A DNA stretch of 64,000 nt from Plantibacter flavus (lineage in GTDB: Bacteria; Actinomycetota; Actinomycetes; Actinomycetales; Microbacteriaceae): assembly GCF_900177615.1 (NCBI RefSeq), contig NZ_FXAP01000001.1, positions 1,246,825-1,310,824 on the forward strand. Direction: 5' to 3'. Numbering within the stretch: position 1 is the first letter of the stretch; every line of letters starts with the position of its first letter. Made by a program: the position numbers and the translations under genes. This document shows positions 25,380 through 35,072 of this stretch, piece after piece. The notes beneath the pieces were generated by a model. That model was not told where the DNA came from, did no database searches, and saw only the letters and a list, made by a program, of their open reading frames with translations.

Positions 25380-26825
25380 CTACGCGTCGGAGGACGGACG
25401 GGGTGCGGCCGCCAGGCGGGCGAGCAGCACCGCCTCCGTGAGGATCGCCTTCTGGAAGACGCCGAGGTGCAGCGACTCGTTCGGGCTGTGGGCACGCGAG
25501 TGCGGGTCCTCGACACCGGTGACGAGTATCTGGGCGTCCGGGAAGACCCGGACGAGGTCGGCGATGAACGGGATCGATCCTCCGACACCCGTCTCCACGG
25601 GCTCGACCTCCCAGGCGTCGGCCATGGCGCGCTTCGCCTCGGCGACGGCCCAACCACTCGTGTCCACGAGGAACGGGCTCCCCTGGTCGACCTCGTCGAT
25701 CGTCAGCTGCGCGCCGAACGGGCTGTTGGCGAGGAGGTGGGCCTCGAGTGCACGGTAGGCCTCGGCCGGATCCTGCCCGGGGGCGATCCGCGCACTGATG
25801 CGCACCGACACCTCCGGGATGAGCGTGTTCGAGGCGTTGGCCACCGACGGTGCGTCGATGCCCGTGACGGTGATCGCGGGCTGCGACCAGATCCGGCTGA
25901 GGATGGAGCCGCGTCCGATGGGCGAGACCCCCTCGGACAGTCCGGACTCGGCGCGGAGCTGCGCCTCGTCGAACTCCGGGGTGACGGCGTCGTGCGAGGT
26001 GAGTCCGTCGACCGCCACCGAACCGTCCGCGTCCCACAGGGTCGCGAGCAGGGTGACCGTGGCCAGCATCGCGTCCGGCACCGCTCCACCGAGCATCCCG
26101 GAGTGGGAGGCGTGGTCGAGGGTCTTCACGCGCAGCCGGAACGTGACGTTGCCGCGCAGACCGATCGTCAGCGCCGGCGTCCGCTCGTCCCAGTTGTCGC
26201 TGTCGGCGACGACGATCACGTCCGCCGCGAGGGTGTCGCGGTGCTCCTCCAGGAAGGAGCCGAAGGACCGCGAGCCGAACTCCTCCTCCCCCTCGATGAA
26301 CAGCACGATCCCGAGGTCGAGATCGGACCCGAGGACCTCGGTGACGGCCCGGATCGCGGCGATGTGGGACATGACGCCGGCCTTGTCGTCAGCCGCGCCC
26401 CGTCCGTAGATGCGGCCGTCTCGGACGGTCGGTTCGAACGGCGGCGAGTCCCACTTGTCGTCGCTTCCGGGGGGCTGGACGTCGTGGTGCGCGTAGAGGA
26501 GCACGGTCGGTCGGCCGTTCCGTGGTTCGCGGCGGGCCAGTACGGCGGGCTGTCCGAGCTCCGCTCCGCCGTCGATTGCGGACCGGCGCACCGAGACCTC
26601 GTCGAAGACGCCGAGACCGCGGGCGAGCTCCGCGACCGCTTCGGCACTCCGCGCCACCTCGGCCGCGTCGAACGCCGACCACGACACCGAGGGGATGCGG
26701 ACGAGCGCCGACAGATCGGCGATCGACGACGGCAATGCACCGGCGACGGATTCGCGCAGCCGATCGAGGACTTCCTGGTCGTTGCGTGGGTCTTGGGTCG
26801 ATTCCGTCGTGGTACCTGTCGTCAT
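25380..26825 (-). CDS. M20 family metallo-dipeptidase
   Basis: 481-residue zinc peptidase of the CNDP/carnosine dipeptidase-like branch. Metal ligands and catalytic residues are visible in YAHHDVQPPGS, YGRGAADDKAG (bridging Asp), IEGEEEFGS (Glu pair) and SDNWDERTPALT; HASHSGMLGG belongs to the dimerisation lid. Length is normal. The ATG at 26825 has no ribosome site; TAAGAT lies exactly 7 nt upstream, so a leaderless mRNA is likely. Divergent from the DUF3043 gene. Confidence 0.93.
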   Translation of the reverse strand: MTTGTTTESTQDPRNDQEVLDRLRESVAGALPSSIADLSALVRIPSVSWSAFDAAEVARSAEAVAELARGLGVFDEVSVRRSAIDGGAELGQPAVLARREPRNGRPTVLLYAHHDVQPPGSDDKWDSPPFEPTVRDGRIYGRGAADDKAGVMSHIAAIRAVTEVLGSDLDLGIVLFIEGEEEFGSRSFGSFLEEHRDTLAADVIVVADSDNWDERTPALTIGLRGNVTFRLRVKTLDHASHSGMLGGAVPDAMLATVTLLATLWDADGSVAVDGLTSHDAVTPEFDEAQLRAESGLSEGVSPIGRGSILSRIWSQPAITVTGIDAPSVANASNTLIPEVSVRISARIAPGQDPAEAYRALEAHLLANSPFGAQLTIDEVDQGSPFLVDTSGWAVAEAKRAMADAWEVEPVETGVGGSIPFIADLVRVFPDAQILVTGVEDPHSRAHSPNESLHLGVFQKAILTEAVLLARLAAAPRPSSDA

Positions 26826-26832
26826 GCGAGTA

Positions 26833-26838
26833 ATCTTA
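26833..26838 (-). promoter_or_regulatory. -10 element of a probable leaderless dipeptidase transcript
   Basis: TAAGAT on the minus strand, 7 nt before ATG 26825. On the plus strand TAATCT (26831-26836) overlaps it and could be the -10 of the divergent DUF3043 gene, so the two promoters would compete for one site. Confidence 0.5.
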
Positions 26839-26868
26839 AGGGAATCCCCGAATCAAGGACGTTCCATC

Positions 26869-27468
26869 GTGGCCAAACAGCAGAGCACCCCGGCATCAGA
26901 GCCGATCGTCGAGACCGCAGCGCAGACGGCTGAGCGCCTCGCGCGCGGCGCCAAGGAGGCGAAGGGTCGGCCGACCCCGTCCCGCGCGGAACGCGAGGCG
27001 CAGAACAAGCGTCCGCTCGTCCCCTCCGACCGCAAGGAGGCCTCGAAGGCGGCGAAGGCGCAGCAGGCCGAGGCACGGCGCCGGGCGCAGGCCGGTATGG
27101 CCGCCGGCGACGACAAGTTCCTCCCGGCACGCGAGCGCGGCCCGCAGAAGAAGTTCGTCCGCGACTACGTCGACGCCCGGTTCAACATCGGTGAGTTCAT
27201 GATCCCGGTGATGTTCCTCGTGATCATCCTCACCTTCATGCCGGTGCCCGAGATCCAGGTCTACGGCATGCTCACCCTCTGGGTGTTCTTCATCATCGCG
27301 ATCGCCGACTGCTTCTTCCTCGGCTTCCGCGTCCGGAAGGCGCTGCGGGCGAAGTTCGGGCAGGACGAGCGTGGCGTGCGCTGGTACGCCGCCATGCGCG
27401 CGCTGCAGCTGCGCCCGCTCCGCTTGCCGAAGCCGCAGGTCAAGCGCGGCCAGTTCCCCAACAAATAG
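26869..27468 (+). CDS. DUF3043 domain membrane protein
   Basis: 199-residue actinobacterial membrane protein of unknown function. The first 95 residues are hydrophilic, rich in Lys, Arg, Ala and Glu (AERLARGAKEAKGRPTPSRA, then many AKA/EAR repeats). A conserved block, FVRDYVDARFNIGEFMIPVM, leads into two transmembrane helices (about 110-128 and 133-155), and a basic tail follows with KALRAKFG. The GTG start at 26869 has AAGGA nine bases upstream. Convergent with pyrD and separated from it by a strong terminator. Confidence 0.85.
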   Translation: MAKQQSTPASEPIVETAAQTAERLARGAKEAKGRPTPSRAEREAQNKRPLVPSDRKEASKAAKAQQAEARRRAQAGMAAGDDKFLPARERGPQKKFVRDYVDARFNIGEFMIPVMFLVIILTFMPVPEIQVYGMLTLWVFFIIAIADCFFLGFRVRKALRAKFGQDERGVRWYAAMRALQLRPLRLPKPQVKRGQFPNK

Positions 27469-27479
27469 TCCTCGAACCA

Positions 27480-27514
27480 CGAACGCCCGCCGGTCCCAGA
27501 CCGGCGGGCGTTCG
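27480..27514. terminator. Bidirectional terminator between DUF3043 gene and pyrD
   Basis: A perfect 16-bp stem (CGAACGCCCGCCGGTC, loop CCA) lies between two convergent stop codons; TTCGTCGTC follows on the plus strand. Confidence 0.88.
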
Positions 27515-27537
27515 TCGTCAATGGCGCGTGGTGCCGC

Positions 27538-28575
27538 TCAGCGGCCGGTTCGGGCCAGTCGGTCGAGCCCGCGGTTGATGTGCCGCGCCCAGAGTGGCCC
27601 GCGGTAGAGGAACGCCGTGTACCCCTGCACGAGGGTCGCTCCTGCAGCCAGGCGCTCCCGGACGTCTTCGGCGGTGTCGACGCCTCCGACCGAGATGACG
27701 CACAACTCCGGGGGCACGATGGCCCGGATGCGCCGCAGGACGACGAGCGAGCGGGCGGCCAGCGGTGCGCCGGACAGCCCACCGGCTCCGGCCGCCTCGA
27801 CGACGGCGGGATCGGTGGTCAGTCCGTCGCGCGAGATGGTCGTGTTCGTCGCGATGACGCCGTCCAGGCCGAGTTCCACGACCAGCTCTGCGATGCGGTC
27901 GACCTCCGCGTCGCTGAGGTCGGGCGCGATCTTGACGAGCAACGGCGTCGAACCGGCGGCGGCACGGACGGCCTCGAGCAGCGGCGCGAGCTGGTCGAGC
28001 TCCTGGAGGCCGCGGAGTCCCGGGGTGTTCGGCGAGCTGACGTTGACCACCAGGTAGTCGGCCACGGGCGCGAGGAGCGTCGCGCTCCGGACGTAGTCGG
28101 CCGTGGCGTCGGCGACGTCCACGACACGGCTCTTGCCGATGTTCACGCCGAGGACGGGTCGGCGGCTCACCCGCGCGGTCCGTTCGAGCCGACGCCTGGC
28201 CTGGTCGGCTCCCCCGTTGTTGAAGCCCATGCGGTTGACGACCGCCCGATCGGCGATGAGTCGGAACAATCGGGGCTTGGGATTGCCCGGCTGCGGGATC
28301 GCCGTGATCGTGCCCACCTCGACATGGCCGAACCCGAGGAGTCCGAGGCCGAGGACGCCCTTGCCGTCCTTGTCGAAGCCGGCGGCGACACCGAACGGGG
28401 TCTCGAACCGCAGCCCCAGCGTCTCCACCGACTGGTCGAGTCGCGGCGCCGTCCAGCGCCTGATCACAGGGCCGAGGCCGGTGGCGGGAAGCGCACGGAT
28501 GACGTCGAAGGCCAGGTGGTGTGCACGTTCGGGATCGAGCTTGGACAGCACCTGGGCGAAGAGGAAGCGGTACAC
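27538..28575 (-). CDS. pyrD: Dihydroorotate dehydrogenase (quinone), class 2
   Basis: 345-residue membrane-associated flavoenzyme that oxidises dihydroorotate to orotate in pyrimidine synthesis. The N-terminal amphipathic region (MYRFLFAQVLSKLDPERAHH) that docks to quinone marks class 2. FMN-site motifs GVAAGFDKDGK, GFGHVEVGTIT and RMGFNNGGAD are seen, along with VNVSSPNTPGLRGLQ carrying the catalytic serine. It lies 3 bp after nrdR in a hisD-nrdR-pyrD operon. Confidence 0.95.
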   Translation of the reverse strand: MYRFLFAQVLSKLDPERAHHLAFDVIRALPATGLGPVIRRWTAPRLDQSVETLGLRFETPFGVAAGFDKDGKGVLGLGLLGFGHVEVGTITAIPQPGNPKPRLFRLIADRAVVNRMGFNNGGADQARRRLERTARVSRRPVLGVNIGKSRVVDVADATADYVRSATLLAPVADYLVVNVSSPNTPGLRGLQELDQLAPLLEAVRAAAGSTPLLVKIAPDLSDAEVDRIAELVVELGLDGVIATNTTISRDGLTTDPAVVEAAGAGGLSGAPLAARSLVVLRRIRAIVPPELCVISVGGVDTAEDVRERLAAGATLVQGYTAFLYRGPLWARHINRGLDRLARTGR

Positions 28576-28578
28576 GGC

Positions 28579-29061
28579 TCAGAGCTCCTCGGACGGCACG
28601 GGGGCGGCACCGGAAGCGTGCTCGACGCGGAGCAGCGCGATCGCGGACTCGAAGTCGTCGAGCGATTCGAAAGCCTGGTACACACTGGCGAAGCGGAGGT
28701 ACGCGACCTCGTCCAGCTCCCGCAACGGCGCGAGGATCGCCAGACCGATGTCGTTCGCGTCGATCTGCGACGCGCCGGTGGCACGGATGGACTCCTCCAC
28801 CCGCTGAGCCAGGACGGCGAGGTCGGAGTCCGTCACCGGGCGACCCTGGCAGGCCTTGCGGACACCGCTCACGACCTTCTCCCGGCTGAAGGGCTCCACC
28901 ACGCCGGAACGCTTGATCACGCCGAGACTCGAGGTCTCCATGGTGCTGAAGCGCCTCCCACACTCGGGGCACTGCCGGCGTCGGCGAATGGCGAGTCCGT
29001 CGTCGCTGGTTCGCGAGTCGATCACTCGGGAGTCCGGGTGGCGGCAGAACGGGCAGTACAT
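28579..29061 (-). CDS. nrdR: Transcriptional repressor NrdR
   Basis: 160-residue regulator of ribonucleotide reductase genes. The N-terminal zinc ribbon MYCPFC with QCPECGRRF supplies four cysteines, and an ATP-cone follows ([20 protein letters not shown], about residues 48-135). ATG 29061 overlaps the hisD stop by one base. Length is normal. Its nrd target genes are not in this window. Confidence 0.95.
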   Translation of the reverse strand: MYCPFCRHPDSRVIDSRTSDDGLAIRRRRQCPECGRRFSTMETSSLGVIKRSGVVEPFSREKVVSGVRKACQGRPVTDSDLAVLAQRVEESIRATGASQIDANDIGLAILAPLRELDEVAYLRFASVYQAFESLDDFESAIALLRVEHASGAAPVPSEEL

Positions 29062-30431
29062 CAGTGGGCTCCCTCGGGAGTGGTGGGGGCGGTGGTGTCG
29101 TCCGCCGCACGGATCTCGGCATCGACGAGCCCGAAGCGGGCCGTCACCGCCTCGCCGTGCGCCGGCAGGTCCTCCGAGCCCGAGAGGGCGACGATGTGGG
29201 CCGAGACCTGACGGAGCGCCGTTTCGTCGTACCGGACGACCTGCTGCGGCCGGAGGAAGGTGAACGCTCCGAGGCCCGAGGAGAACCGTGCCTGGCCGCC
29301 CGTCGGGAGGACGTGGTTCGACCCGGCCAGGTAGTCTCCGAGGCTCACCGGGGTGTGGTCGCCGAGGAAGATCGCGCCGGCGTTGGTGATGGCGCCGAGG
29401 AGCGACTCCGGGTCGCGGGTCTGCACCTCGAGGTGCTCGGGCCCGTACGCGTTGCTGAACGCCACGGCCGCCTCGAGGTCGTCGACGAGCACGATCGCCG
29501 ACTGCGGTCCGCCCAGGGCCTCGACGACGCGCGCTCCGTGACGTGTGCCTGCGGCGTACCGCTGCAGCCACTCCTCCACCGCGGTGGCGAGCGCCGCACT
29601 GTCGGTGACGAGCAGCGATGCCGCCGCCTCGTCGTGTTCCGCCTGGCTGACGAGGTCGGCTGCGACGAGCCGGGCATCGGCGCCGGCGTCCGCGATGACC
29701 AGGATCTCGGTGGTCCCGGCTTCGGCGTCGATCCCCACCTGCCCCTTCACGAGGCGCTTGGCGGCCGCCACGAAGATGTTGCCCGGGCCGGTCACGACGT
29801 CGACCGGGTCGAGGGCGAGGTCGGGCACTCCGTAGGCGAACGCACCGATCGCTCCGGCGCCGCCCATGGCGTAGACCTCGGTCACCCCGAGCAGCCCGGC
29901 GGCGCCGAGGATCGTCGGGTGGACGCGGCCGCCGAACTCGCGCTGCGGGGGCGAGGCGAGCGCCACGGAGCCGACGCCGGCCTCCTGGGCCGGAACGACG
30001 TTCATGACGACACTCGAGGGGTAGACGGCCTTCCCACCCGGCACGTAGAGGCCGACACGACCGACCGGGGCCCAGCGCTGCACGACGGTCGCGCCGTCGG
30101 CGAGCTCGGTCGTTCGCTCAGGTGGGACCTGTGCGCTCGTAGCGGTCCGGACCCGGTCGATGGCCTCCACGAGCGCGGCGCGCACGGCCGGCTCGAGTGC
30201 CGTGACGGCCGCGTCGATCTCGGCCTGTGGGACGCGGATCCGCTCAGGGCGTCCCCCGTCGAACCGGTCTGCCTGCGCCAAGAGCGCCTCGGAACCGTCC
30301 GCTCGGACGTCGTCGATCAGCGTCTGAGCGGCATGCGCTGCCGCGGTGATGTCGACGACGGGACGGGGCAACATGTCCAGGAGCTCGGTGCGGCTCGGCC
30401 GCACTCCCCTGAGGTCAATGGTGGTGATCAT
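29061..30431 (-). CDS. hisD: Histidinol dehydrogenase
   Basis: 456-residue zinc enzyme for the last two steps of histidine synthesis. Conserved blocks: [20 protein letters not shown] (NAD site region), [18 protein letters not shown], the zinc and catalytic region [14 protein letters not shown], and [10 protein letters not shown] with SNHVLPTGG near the C-terminus. ATG 30431 is preferred; TAGGCT 9 nt upstream and the lack of a ribosome site suggest a leaderless transcript. GTG 30440 is an alternative. No other his gene is adjacent. Confidence 0.94.
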   Translation of the reverse strand: MITTIDLRGVRPSRTELLDMLPRPVVDITAAAHAAQTLIDDVRADGSEALLAQADRFDGGRPERIRVPQAEIDAAVTALEPAVRAALVEAIDRVRTATSAQVPPERTTELADGATVVQRWAPVGRVGLYVPGGKAVYPSSVVMNVVPAQEAGVGSVALASPPQREFGGRVHPTILGAAGLLGVTEVYAMGGAGAIGAFAYGVPDLALDPVDVVTGPGNIFVAAAKRLVKGQVGIDAEAGTTEILVIADAGADARLVAADLVSQAEHDEAAASLLVTDSAALATAVEEWLQRYAAGTRHGARVVEALGGPQSAIVLVDDLEAAVAFSNAYGPEHLEVQTRDPESLLGAITNAGAIFLGDHTPVSLGDYLAGSNHVLPTGGQARFSSGLGAFTFLRPQQVVRYDETALRQVSAHIVALSGSEDLPAHGEAVTARFGLVDAEIRAADDTTAPTTPEGAH

Positions 30432-30492
30432 GGCCGTCACAGCCTATCGTCCGCAGCGGTCCGTCCCGGCTGCCGCCCGCGTCCGAGCGGGG

Positions 30493-33400
30493 TCAGCCGA
30501 GACAGTTCGGGCCGAGCAGGGACTTCAGCTCGCCGAAGAGTCCGGACGAGAGGCTGACGCGATGGGGCAGTTCGAACACCCGCGCGATCTCGCCTCGGAT
30601 GAGCTTCAACCGCACCTCGGTCGACCCGGCGTGCCGCGTCAGGACGTCGCTGAGCGTGGTCACCGTCTCGGTCGTCGCCCGGGCGTCGGCCATCGACAGC
30701 TGGAGCATGCGGTCGGCACCGGCCTCGGGGAGTTCGGGCGAGAAGATGCTGTACGCGTGGAGGTTCATCCCGTCGTCTCGGACACTGACCCGTCCGCGGA
30801 CCACCACGATCGAGTCGCCGACGAGTTCGGAAGCGAACTCCTGATACGCCTTGCCCATGAACATGGCGGTCATCTCGCCGCCGAAGTCCTCGACCTGGAT
30901 CATGCCGTACTGGTTGCCGGAGGCCTTGGCGATCCGGTGCTGGACACTCGTGACGAGCCCCGAGATCACGACGGTCTCGCCGTCCATGCCCTCGGAGGTC
31001 ATGAGGTCGGTGATGGTGGTCGTGGCGTGCTTCGCCAACTCGATCTCGAGTCCGGCCAGCGGGTGGTCCGAGACGTACAGCCCCAGCATCTCCCGTTCGA
31101 AGTTGAGTTTGTCGCGCTTGCCCCAGTCGGGACGCGCGGGGACGCTCGCGAGCGGAACCTCGCCGACCTCGGCGAACAGGCTGTCGAAGTCGAAGCCGAT
31201 GCTCCCGGACGCCTCGGCACGCTTGTCCTTCACGACCGAGTCGACGGCGTCCTCGTGGATCTCGTAGAGCGCGCGTCTGCTGTCGCCCATGGAGTCGAAC
31301 GCGCCGGCCTTGATGAGCGACTCGATGGTCCGCTTGTTCGCCACCGGCAGCGGCACCTTACGGAGGAAGTCGTGGAAGGAGGTGAACCGGCCCTCGCGCT
31401 CGCGTGCCTGCCGGATGAGCTCCACGACGTTCGAACCGACGTTACGGACGGCACCGAGACCGAACCGGATGTCCTCCCCGACGGCGGCGAAGAACCCGAT
31501 GGACTCGTTGACGTCGGGCGGCAGGACCTGGATCCCCATGCGGCGACACTCGTTGAGGTAGAGCGCCATCTTGTCCTTGGAGTCGCCGACACTCGTCAGC
31601 AGACCGGCCATGTACTCGGCCGGGTAGTGCGCCTTGAGGTACGCCGTCCAGTAGGAGATGACCCCGTAGGCGGCGGAGTGCGCCTTGTTGAACGCGTAGT
31701 CCGAGAACGGGAGGAGGATCTCCCACAGCTTGTTGACAGCCTCCATCGAGAAGCCGTTCGCGACCATGCCGCCGGAGAAGCCCTCGAACTGCTTGTCCAG
31801 TTCGGACTTCTTCTTCTTACCCATCGCACGACGGAGGATGTCGGCCTGCCCGAGGGAGAAGCCGGCGACCTTCTGCGCGATCGCCATCACCTGCTCCTGG
31901 TAGATGATGAGGCCGTAGCTCGTCGACAGGATCTCGGAGAGCGGTTCCTCGAGCTGCGGGTGGATCGGGGTGATGTCCTGCAGGCCGTTCTTGCGCAGCG
32001 CGTAGTTCGTGTGCGAGTTCGCGCCCATCGGCCCGGGCCGGTACAGGGCGATCAGCGCCGAGATGTCCTCGAAGTTGTCGGGCTTCATGAGGCGCAGCAG
32101 CGCGCGCATCGGTCCGCCGTCGAGCTGGAACACCCCGAGCGTGTCGCCTCGGGACAGGAGTTCGTACGCACCGCGGTCGTCGAGTTCGAGGTCTTCGAGG
32201 ACGAGTTCGATGTCGCGGTTGCTCTTGATGTTGTCGAGGGCGTCGTTGATGATCGTCAGGTTGCGCAACCCGAGGAAGTCCATCTTGATCAATCCGAGGG
32301 ACTCGCACGCCGGGTAGTCGAACTGCGTGACGATCTGGCCGTCCTGCTCGCGCTTCATGATCGGGATGATGTCGATGAGCGGGTCGCTCGACATGATCAC
32401 GCCGGCCGCGTGGACGCCCCACTGGCGCTTCAGGTTCTCGATGCCGAGCGCGGTCTCGAAGACGGTCCGCGCCTCCGGGTCGGTGTCCAGGATGCCACGG
32501 AGGTCGACCGCCTCCTTGTACCGCGGGTGCTTGGTGTCGAGGATGCCCTCGAGCGGGATGTCCTTGCCCATGACCGCCGGCGGCATGGCCTTCGTCAGCT
32601 TGTCGCCCATGCCGAACGGGAAGCCGAGGACGCGTGACGAGTCCTTGAGCGCCTGCTTGGCCTTGATGGTGCCGTACGTGACGATCTGCGCGACACGCTC
32701 GTCGCCGTACTTCTCGGTGACGTACTTGATGACCTCGCCGCGGCGGCGGTCGTCGAAGTCGACGTCGAAGTCGGGCATCGACACGCGGTCGGGGTTGAGG
32801 AACCGCTCGAAGATGAGCCCGTGGCGGAGTGGGTCGAGGTCGGTGATCTGCATCGCGTACGCAGCCATGGAACCCGCCCCGGAACCACGACCGGGCCCGA
32901 CGCGGATGCCGTTGCGCTTCGACCACTGGATGAAGTCGGCGACGACGAGGAAGTACCCGGGGAAGCCCATCTGCACGATGACGCGTGTCTCGTAGTTCGC
33001 CCGTTCCCGGACGTCGGCGGGGATCCCGTTCGGGTACCGCAGGTTGAGCCCGGTCTCGACCTCCTTGATGAACCAGCTCTCCTCGTTCTCGCCCTCCGGC
33101 ACCGGGAACCGCGGCATGTAGTTGGCCGAGGTGTCGAAGGCGACGTCGCATCGCTCGGCGATCGCGAGGGTGTTGTCGCACGCCTCGGGGTACTCGCGGA
33201 ACAGTCGGCGCATCTCGTCCGCGGACTTCAGGTAGAACTCGTCGGCGTCGAACTTGAACCGGTTCGGGTCGTTGAGGGTGGAACCGGACTGCACGCAGAG
33301 GAGGGCGGCGTGGGCTTTGGCGTCCGCGGCATGCGTGTAGTGGAGGTCGTTCGTCGCGAGGAGCGGGAGACCGAGGTCTTTCGACAGCCTGATGAGGTCG

Positions 33401-34011
33401 GCCATGATCCGGCGCTCGATCCCGAGCCCGTGGTCCATGATCTCGCAGAAGTAGTTCTCCGCACCGAAGATGTCGCGGAAGTCCGCCGCGGCCTTGACCG
33501 CTTCGTCGTACTGGCCGAGACGGAGTCGCGTCTGCACCTCGCCGCTCGGGCAGCCGGTCGTCGCGATGAGGCCGGCGCTGTACTGGCTCAGGATCTCGCG
33601 GTCCATGCGCGGCTTGAAGTAGTACCCCTCGATCGACGCCTTCGACGACAGCCGGAAGAGGTTGTGCATCCCCTCGGTGGTCTCCGAGAGCAAGGTCATG
33701 TGGGTGTAGGCGCCGGCGCCGGAGACGTCGTCTCCCCCGCCGTCGCCCCACTTGATCCGCGTCCGGTCGCCGCGCGCGGTCCCCGGGGTGATGTACGCCT
33801 CGGTGCCGATGATCGGCTTGATGCCGGCATCGGTCGCCGTGCGCCAGAAGTCGAAGGCGCCGAACATGTTGCCGTGGTCGGTCACGGCGACGGCGGGCAT
33901 CCCCTGCTCGACCGCGGCCTGGATGAGCGGCTTCACGCGGGCTGCTCCGTCGAGCATCGAGTACTCGCTGTGGACGTGCAGATGGACGAACGAATCGGTG
34001 GACGTGGGCAC
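30493..34011 (-). CDS. dnaE: DNA polymerase III alpha subunit
   Basis: 1172-residue replicative polymerase (DnaE1 type). The PHP domain is intact at the start (HLHVHSEYSMLDG, AVTDHGNMFGAF). The palm carries the catalytic PDFDVDFDDRRR, and the fingers/duplex-binding region includes YQEQVMAIAQKVAGFS and AFNKAHSAAYG. The OB domain (VVISGLVTSVQHR) is near the C-terminus. The GTG start at 34011 has GGAGG nine bases upstream. A -10-like TAGGCT at 34075-34080 and an adjacent palindrome lie in the gap to the pseudouridine synthase gene. Confidence 0.97.
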   Translation of the reverse strand: MPTSTDSFVHLHVHSEYSMLDGAARVKPLIQAAVEQGMPAVAVTDHGNMFGAFDFWRTATDAGIKPIIGTEAYITPGTARGDRTRIKWGDGGGDDVSGAGAYTHMTLLSETTEGMHNLFRLSSKASIEGYYFKPRMDREILSQYSAGLIATTGCPSGEVQTRLRLGQYDEAVKAAADFRDIFGAENYFCEIMDHGLGIERRIMADLIRLSKDLGLPLLATNDLHYTHAADAKAHAALLCVQSGSTLNDPNRFKFDADEFYLKSADEMRRLFREYPEACDNTLAIAERCDVAFDTSANYMPRFPVPEGENEESWFIKEVETGLNLRYPNGIPADVRERANYETRVIVQMGFPGYFLVVADFIQWSKRNGIRVGPGRGSGAGSMAAYAMQITDLDPLRHGLIFERFLNPDRVSMPDFDVDFDDRRRGEVIKYVTEKYGDERVAQIVTYGTIKAKQALKDSSRVLGFPFGMGDKLTKAMPPAVMGKDIPLEGILDTKHPRYKEAVDLRGILDTDPEARTVFETALGIENLKRQWGVHAAGVIMSSDPLIDIIPIMKREQDGQIVTQFDYPACESLGLIKMDFLGLRNLTIINDALDNIKSNRDIELVLEDLELDDRGAYELLSRGDTLGVFQLDGGPMRALLRLMKPDNFEDISALIALYRPGPMGANSHTNYALRKNGLQDITPIHPQLEEPLSEILSTSYGLIIYQEQVMAIAQKVAGFSLGQADILRRAMGKKKKSELDKQFEGFSGGMVANGFSMEAVNKLWEILLPFSDYAFNKAHSAAYGVISYWTAYLKAHYPAEYMAGLLTSVGDSKDKMALYLNECRRMGIQVLPPDVNESIGFFAAVGEDIRFGLGAVRNVGSNVVELIRQAREREGRFTSFHDFLRKVPLPVANKRTIESLIKAGAFDSMGDSRRALYEIHEDAVDSVVKDKRAEASGSIGFDFDSLFAEVGEVPLASVPARPDWGKRDKLNFEREMLGLYVSDHPLAGLEIELAKHATTTITDLMTSEGMDGETVVISGLVTSVQHRIAKASGNQYGMIQVEDFGGEMTAMFMGKAYQEFASELVGDSIVVVRGRVSVRDDGMNLHAYSIFSPELPEAGADRMLQLSMADARATTETVTTLSDVLTRHAGSTEVRLKLIRGEIARVFELPHRVSLSSGLFGELKSLLGPNCLG

Positions 34012-34080
34012 GGACGGCGCCTCCGGGGATCGTGCTGTGGGGTTCGGCGCGGACGCCGAGGTGGTCTGTGATCCAGCCTA

Positions 34081-34098
34081 ACCGTCACCGCTGACGGT
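34081..34098. promoter_or_regulatory. Palindrome upstream of dnaE
   Basis: ACCGTCA-CCGC-TGACGGT, a perfect 7-bp inverted repeat, touches the -10-like TAGGCT (34075-34080, minus strand). It could be a weak terminator for the lspA/rluA-family pair or an operator over the dnaE promoter; the sequence does not decide. Confidence 0.4.
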
Positions 34099-34148
34099 CA
34101 GTTCCAGCGATGCCGTCGCTGACGCCGACGGGATGGGCGGGCGTCGGC

Positions 34149-35072
34149 TCAGTCGAGCTCGAGCACGGACAGCGCGTGCTGGAGGTCGGCCGGGTAGGCC
34201 GCCTCGAACCGCACGAACTCCCCCGTGGCCGGGTGGGCGAACCCGAGCTTCGTGGCGTGGAGCCACTGGCGGGTGAGACCCAACCGCGCCGAGAGCGCAG
34301 CGTCGGCTCCGTACATCGCGTCGCCGACGCACGGGTGCCGCTGGGCCGCCATGTGCACGCGGATCTGATGCGTGCGGCCGGTCTCCAGGTGCACCTCGAG
34401 TAGCGAGGCGTACGGGAACGCCTCGAGCGTCTCGTAGTGCGTGATCGACGGCTTGCCGTCGGCGGTCACGGCGAACCGCCAGTCGTGCCGGGGGTGGCGT
34501 CCGATCGGGCCGTCGATGGTGCCGGCGAGAGGATCTGGATGCCCCTGCACCACCGCACGGTAGATCTTCTCGACCTCGCGGTCGTGGAAGGCCCGCTTGA
34601 GCCAGGTGTACGCCCGCTCGGTCTTCGCGACGACCATGAGGCCGCTCGTCCCGGCGTCCAGCCGATGGACGATGCCGGCGCGCTCGGCGGCTCCGGAGGT
34701 CGAGATGCGGAAGCCCGCCGCCGCGAGGGCACCGAGCACCGTCGGTCCCTCCCAACCGACCGAGGGATGCGCCGCGACGCCCGCAGGCTTGTCGACGACG
34801 ACGATCTCGTCGTCGTCGTGGACGATGCCGAGGTCGGGTACCGCGATCGGGACGATCACGGCCTCCCGTCGAGGCGTCCATTCGATCTCGAGCCAGGCGC
34901 CGGCGAGCAGGCGATCGGACTTGTCGACCGACTTCCCGTTCATGGCGACACCACCGGCCAACGCCACCTCGGCCGCGTAGCTCCGCGAGAAGCCCAGGAG
35001 CTTGGCAAGTCCGGCGTCGACGCGCTCGCCGTCGAGTCCGTCGGGGACGTACAGGCTTCGGGACTCGTTCAC
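34149..35072 (-). CDS. RluA family pseudouridine synthase (RluD-like)
   Basis: 307-residue rRNA-modifying enzyme. An N-terminal S4-like RNA-binding domain ([19 protein letters not shown], about residues 17-80) precedes the catalytic domain with [14 protein letters not shown] and the catalytic aspartate in [27 protein letters not shown] is the conserved motif III. It most resembles RluD, which acts on helix 69 of 23S rRNA, but subfamily is not certain from sequence alone. GTG 35072 overlaps the lspA stop by four bases. Confidence 0.92.
   Translation of the reverse strand: MNESRSLYVPDGLDGERVDAGLAKLLGFSRSYAAEVALAGGVAMNGKSVDKSDRLLAGAWLEIEWTPRREAVIVPIAVPDLGIVHDDDEIVVVDKPAGVAAHPSVGWEGPTVLGALAAAGFRISTSGAAERAGIVHRLDAGTSGLMVVAKTERAYTWLKRAFHDREVEKIYRAVVQGHPDPLAGTIDGPIGRHPRHDWRFAVTADGKPSITHYETLEAFPYASLLEVHLETGRTHQIRVHMAAQRHPCVGDAMYGADAALSARLGLTRQWLHATKLGFAHPATGEFVRFEAAYPADLQHALSVLELD

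Noticed and set aside
30346-32637. A very long open frame on the strand opposite dnaE
   Set aside because: It is antisense to a full-length, strongly conserved polymerase. Its composition (Arg, Val, Asp, Glu, His) is the usual product of reading GC-rich codons backwards, and no family resemblance is seen.
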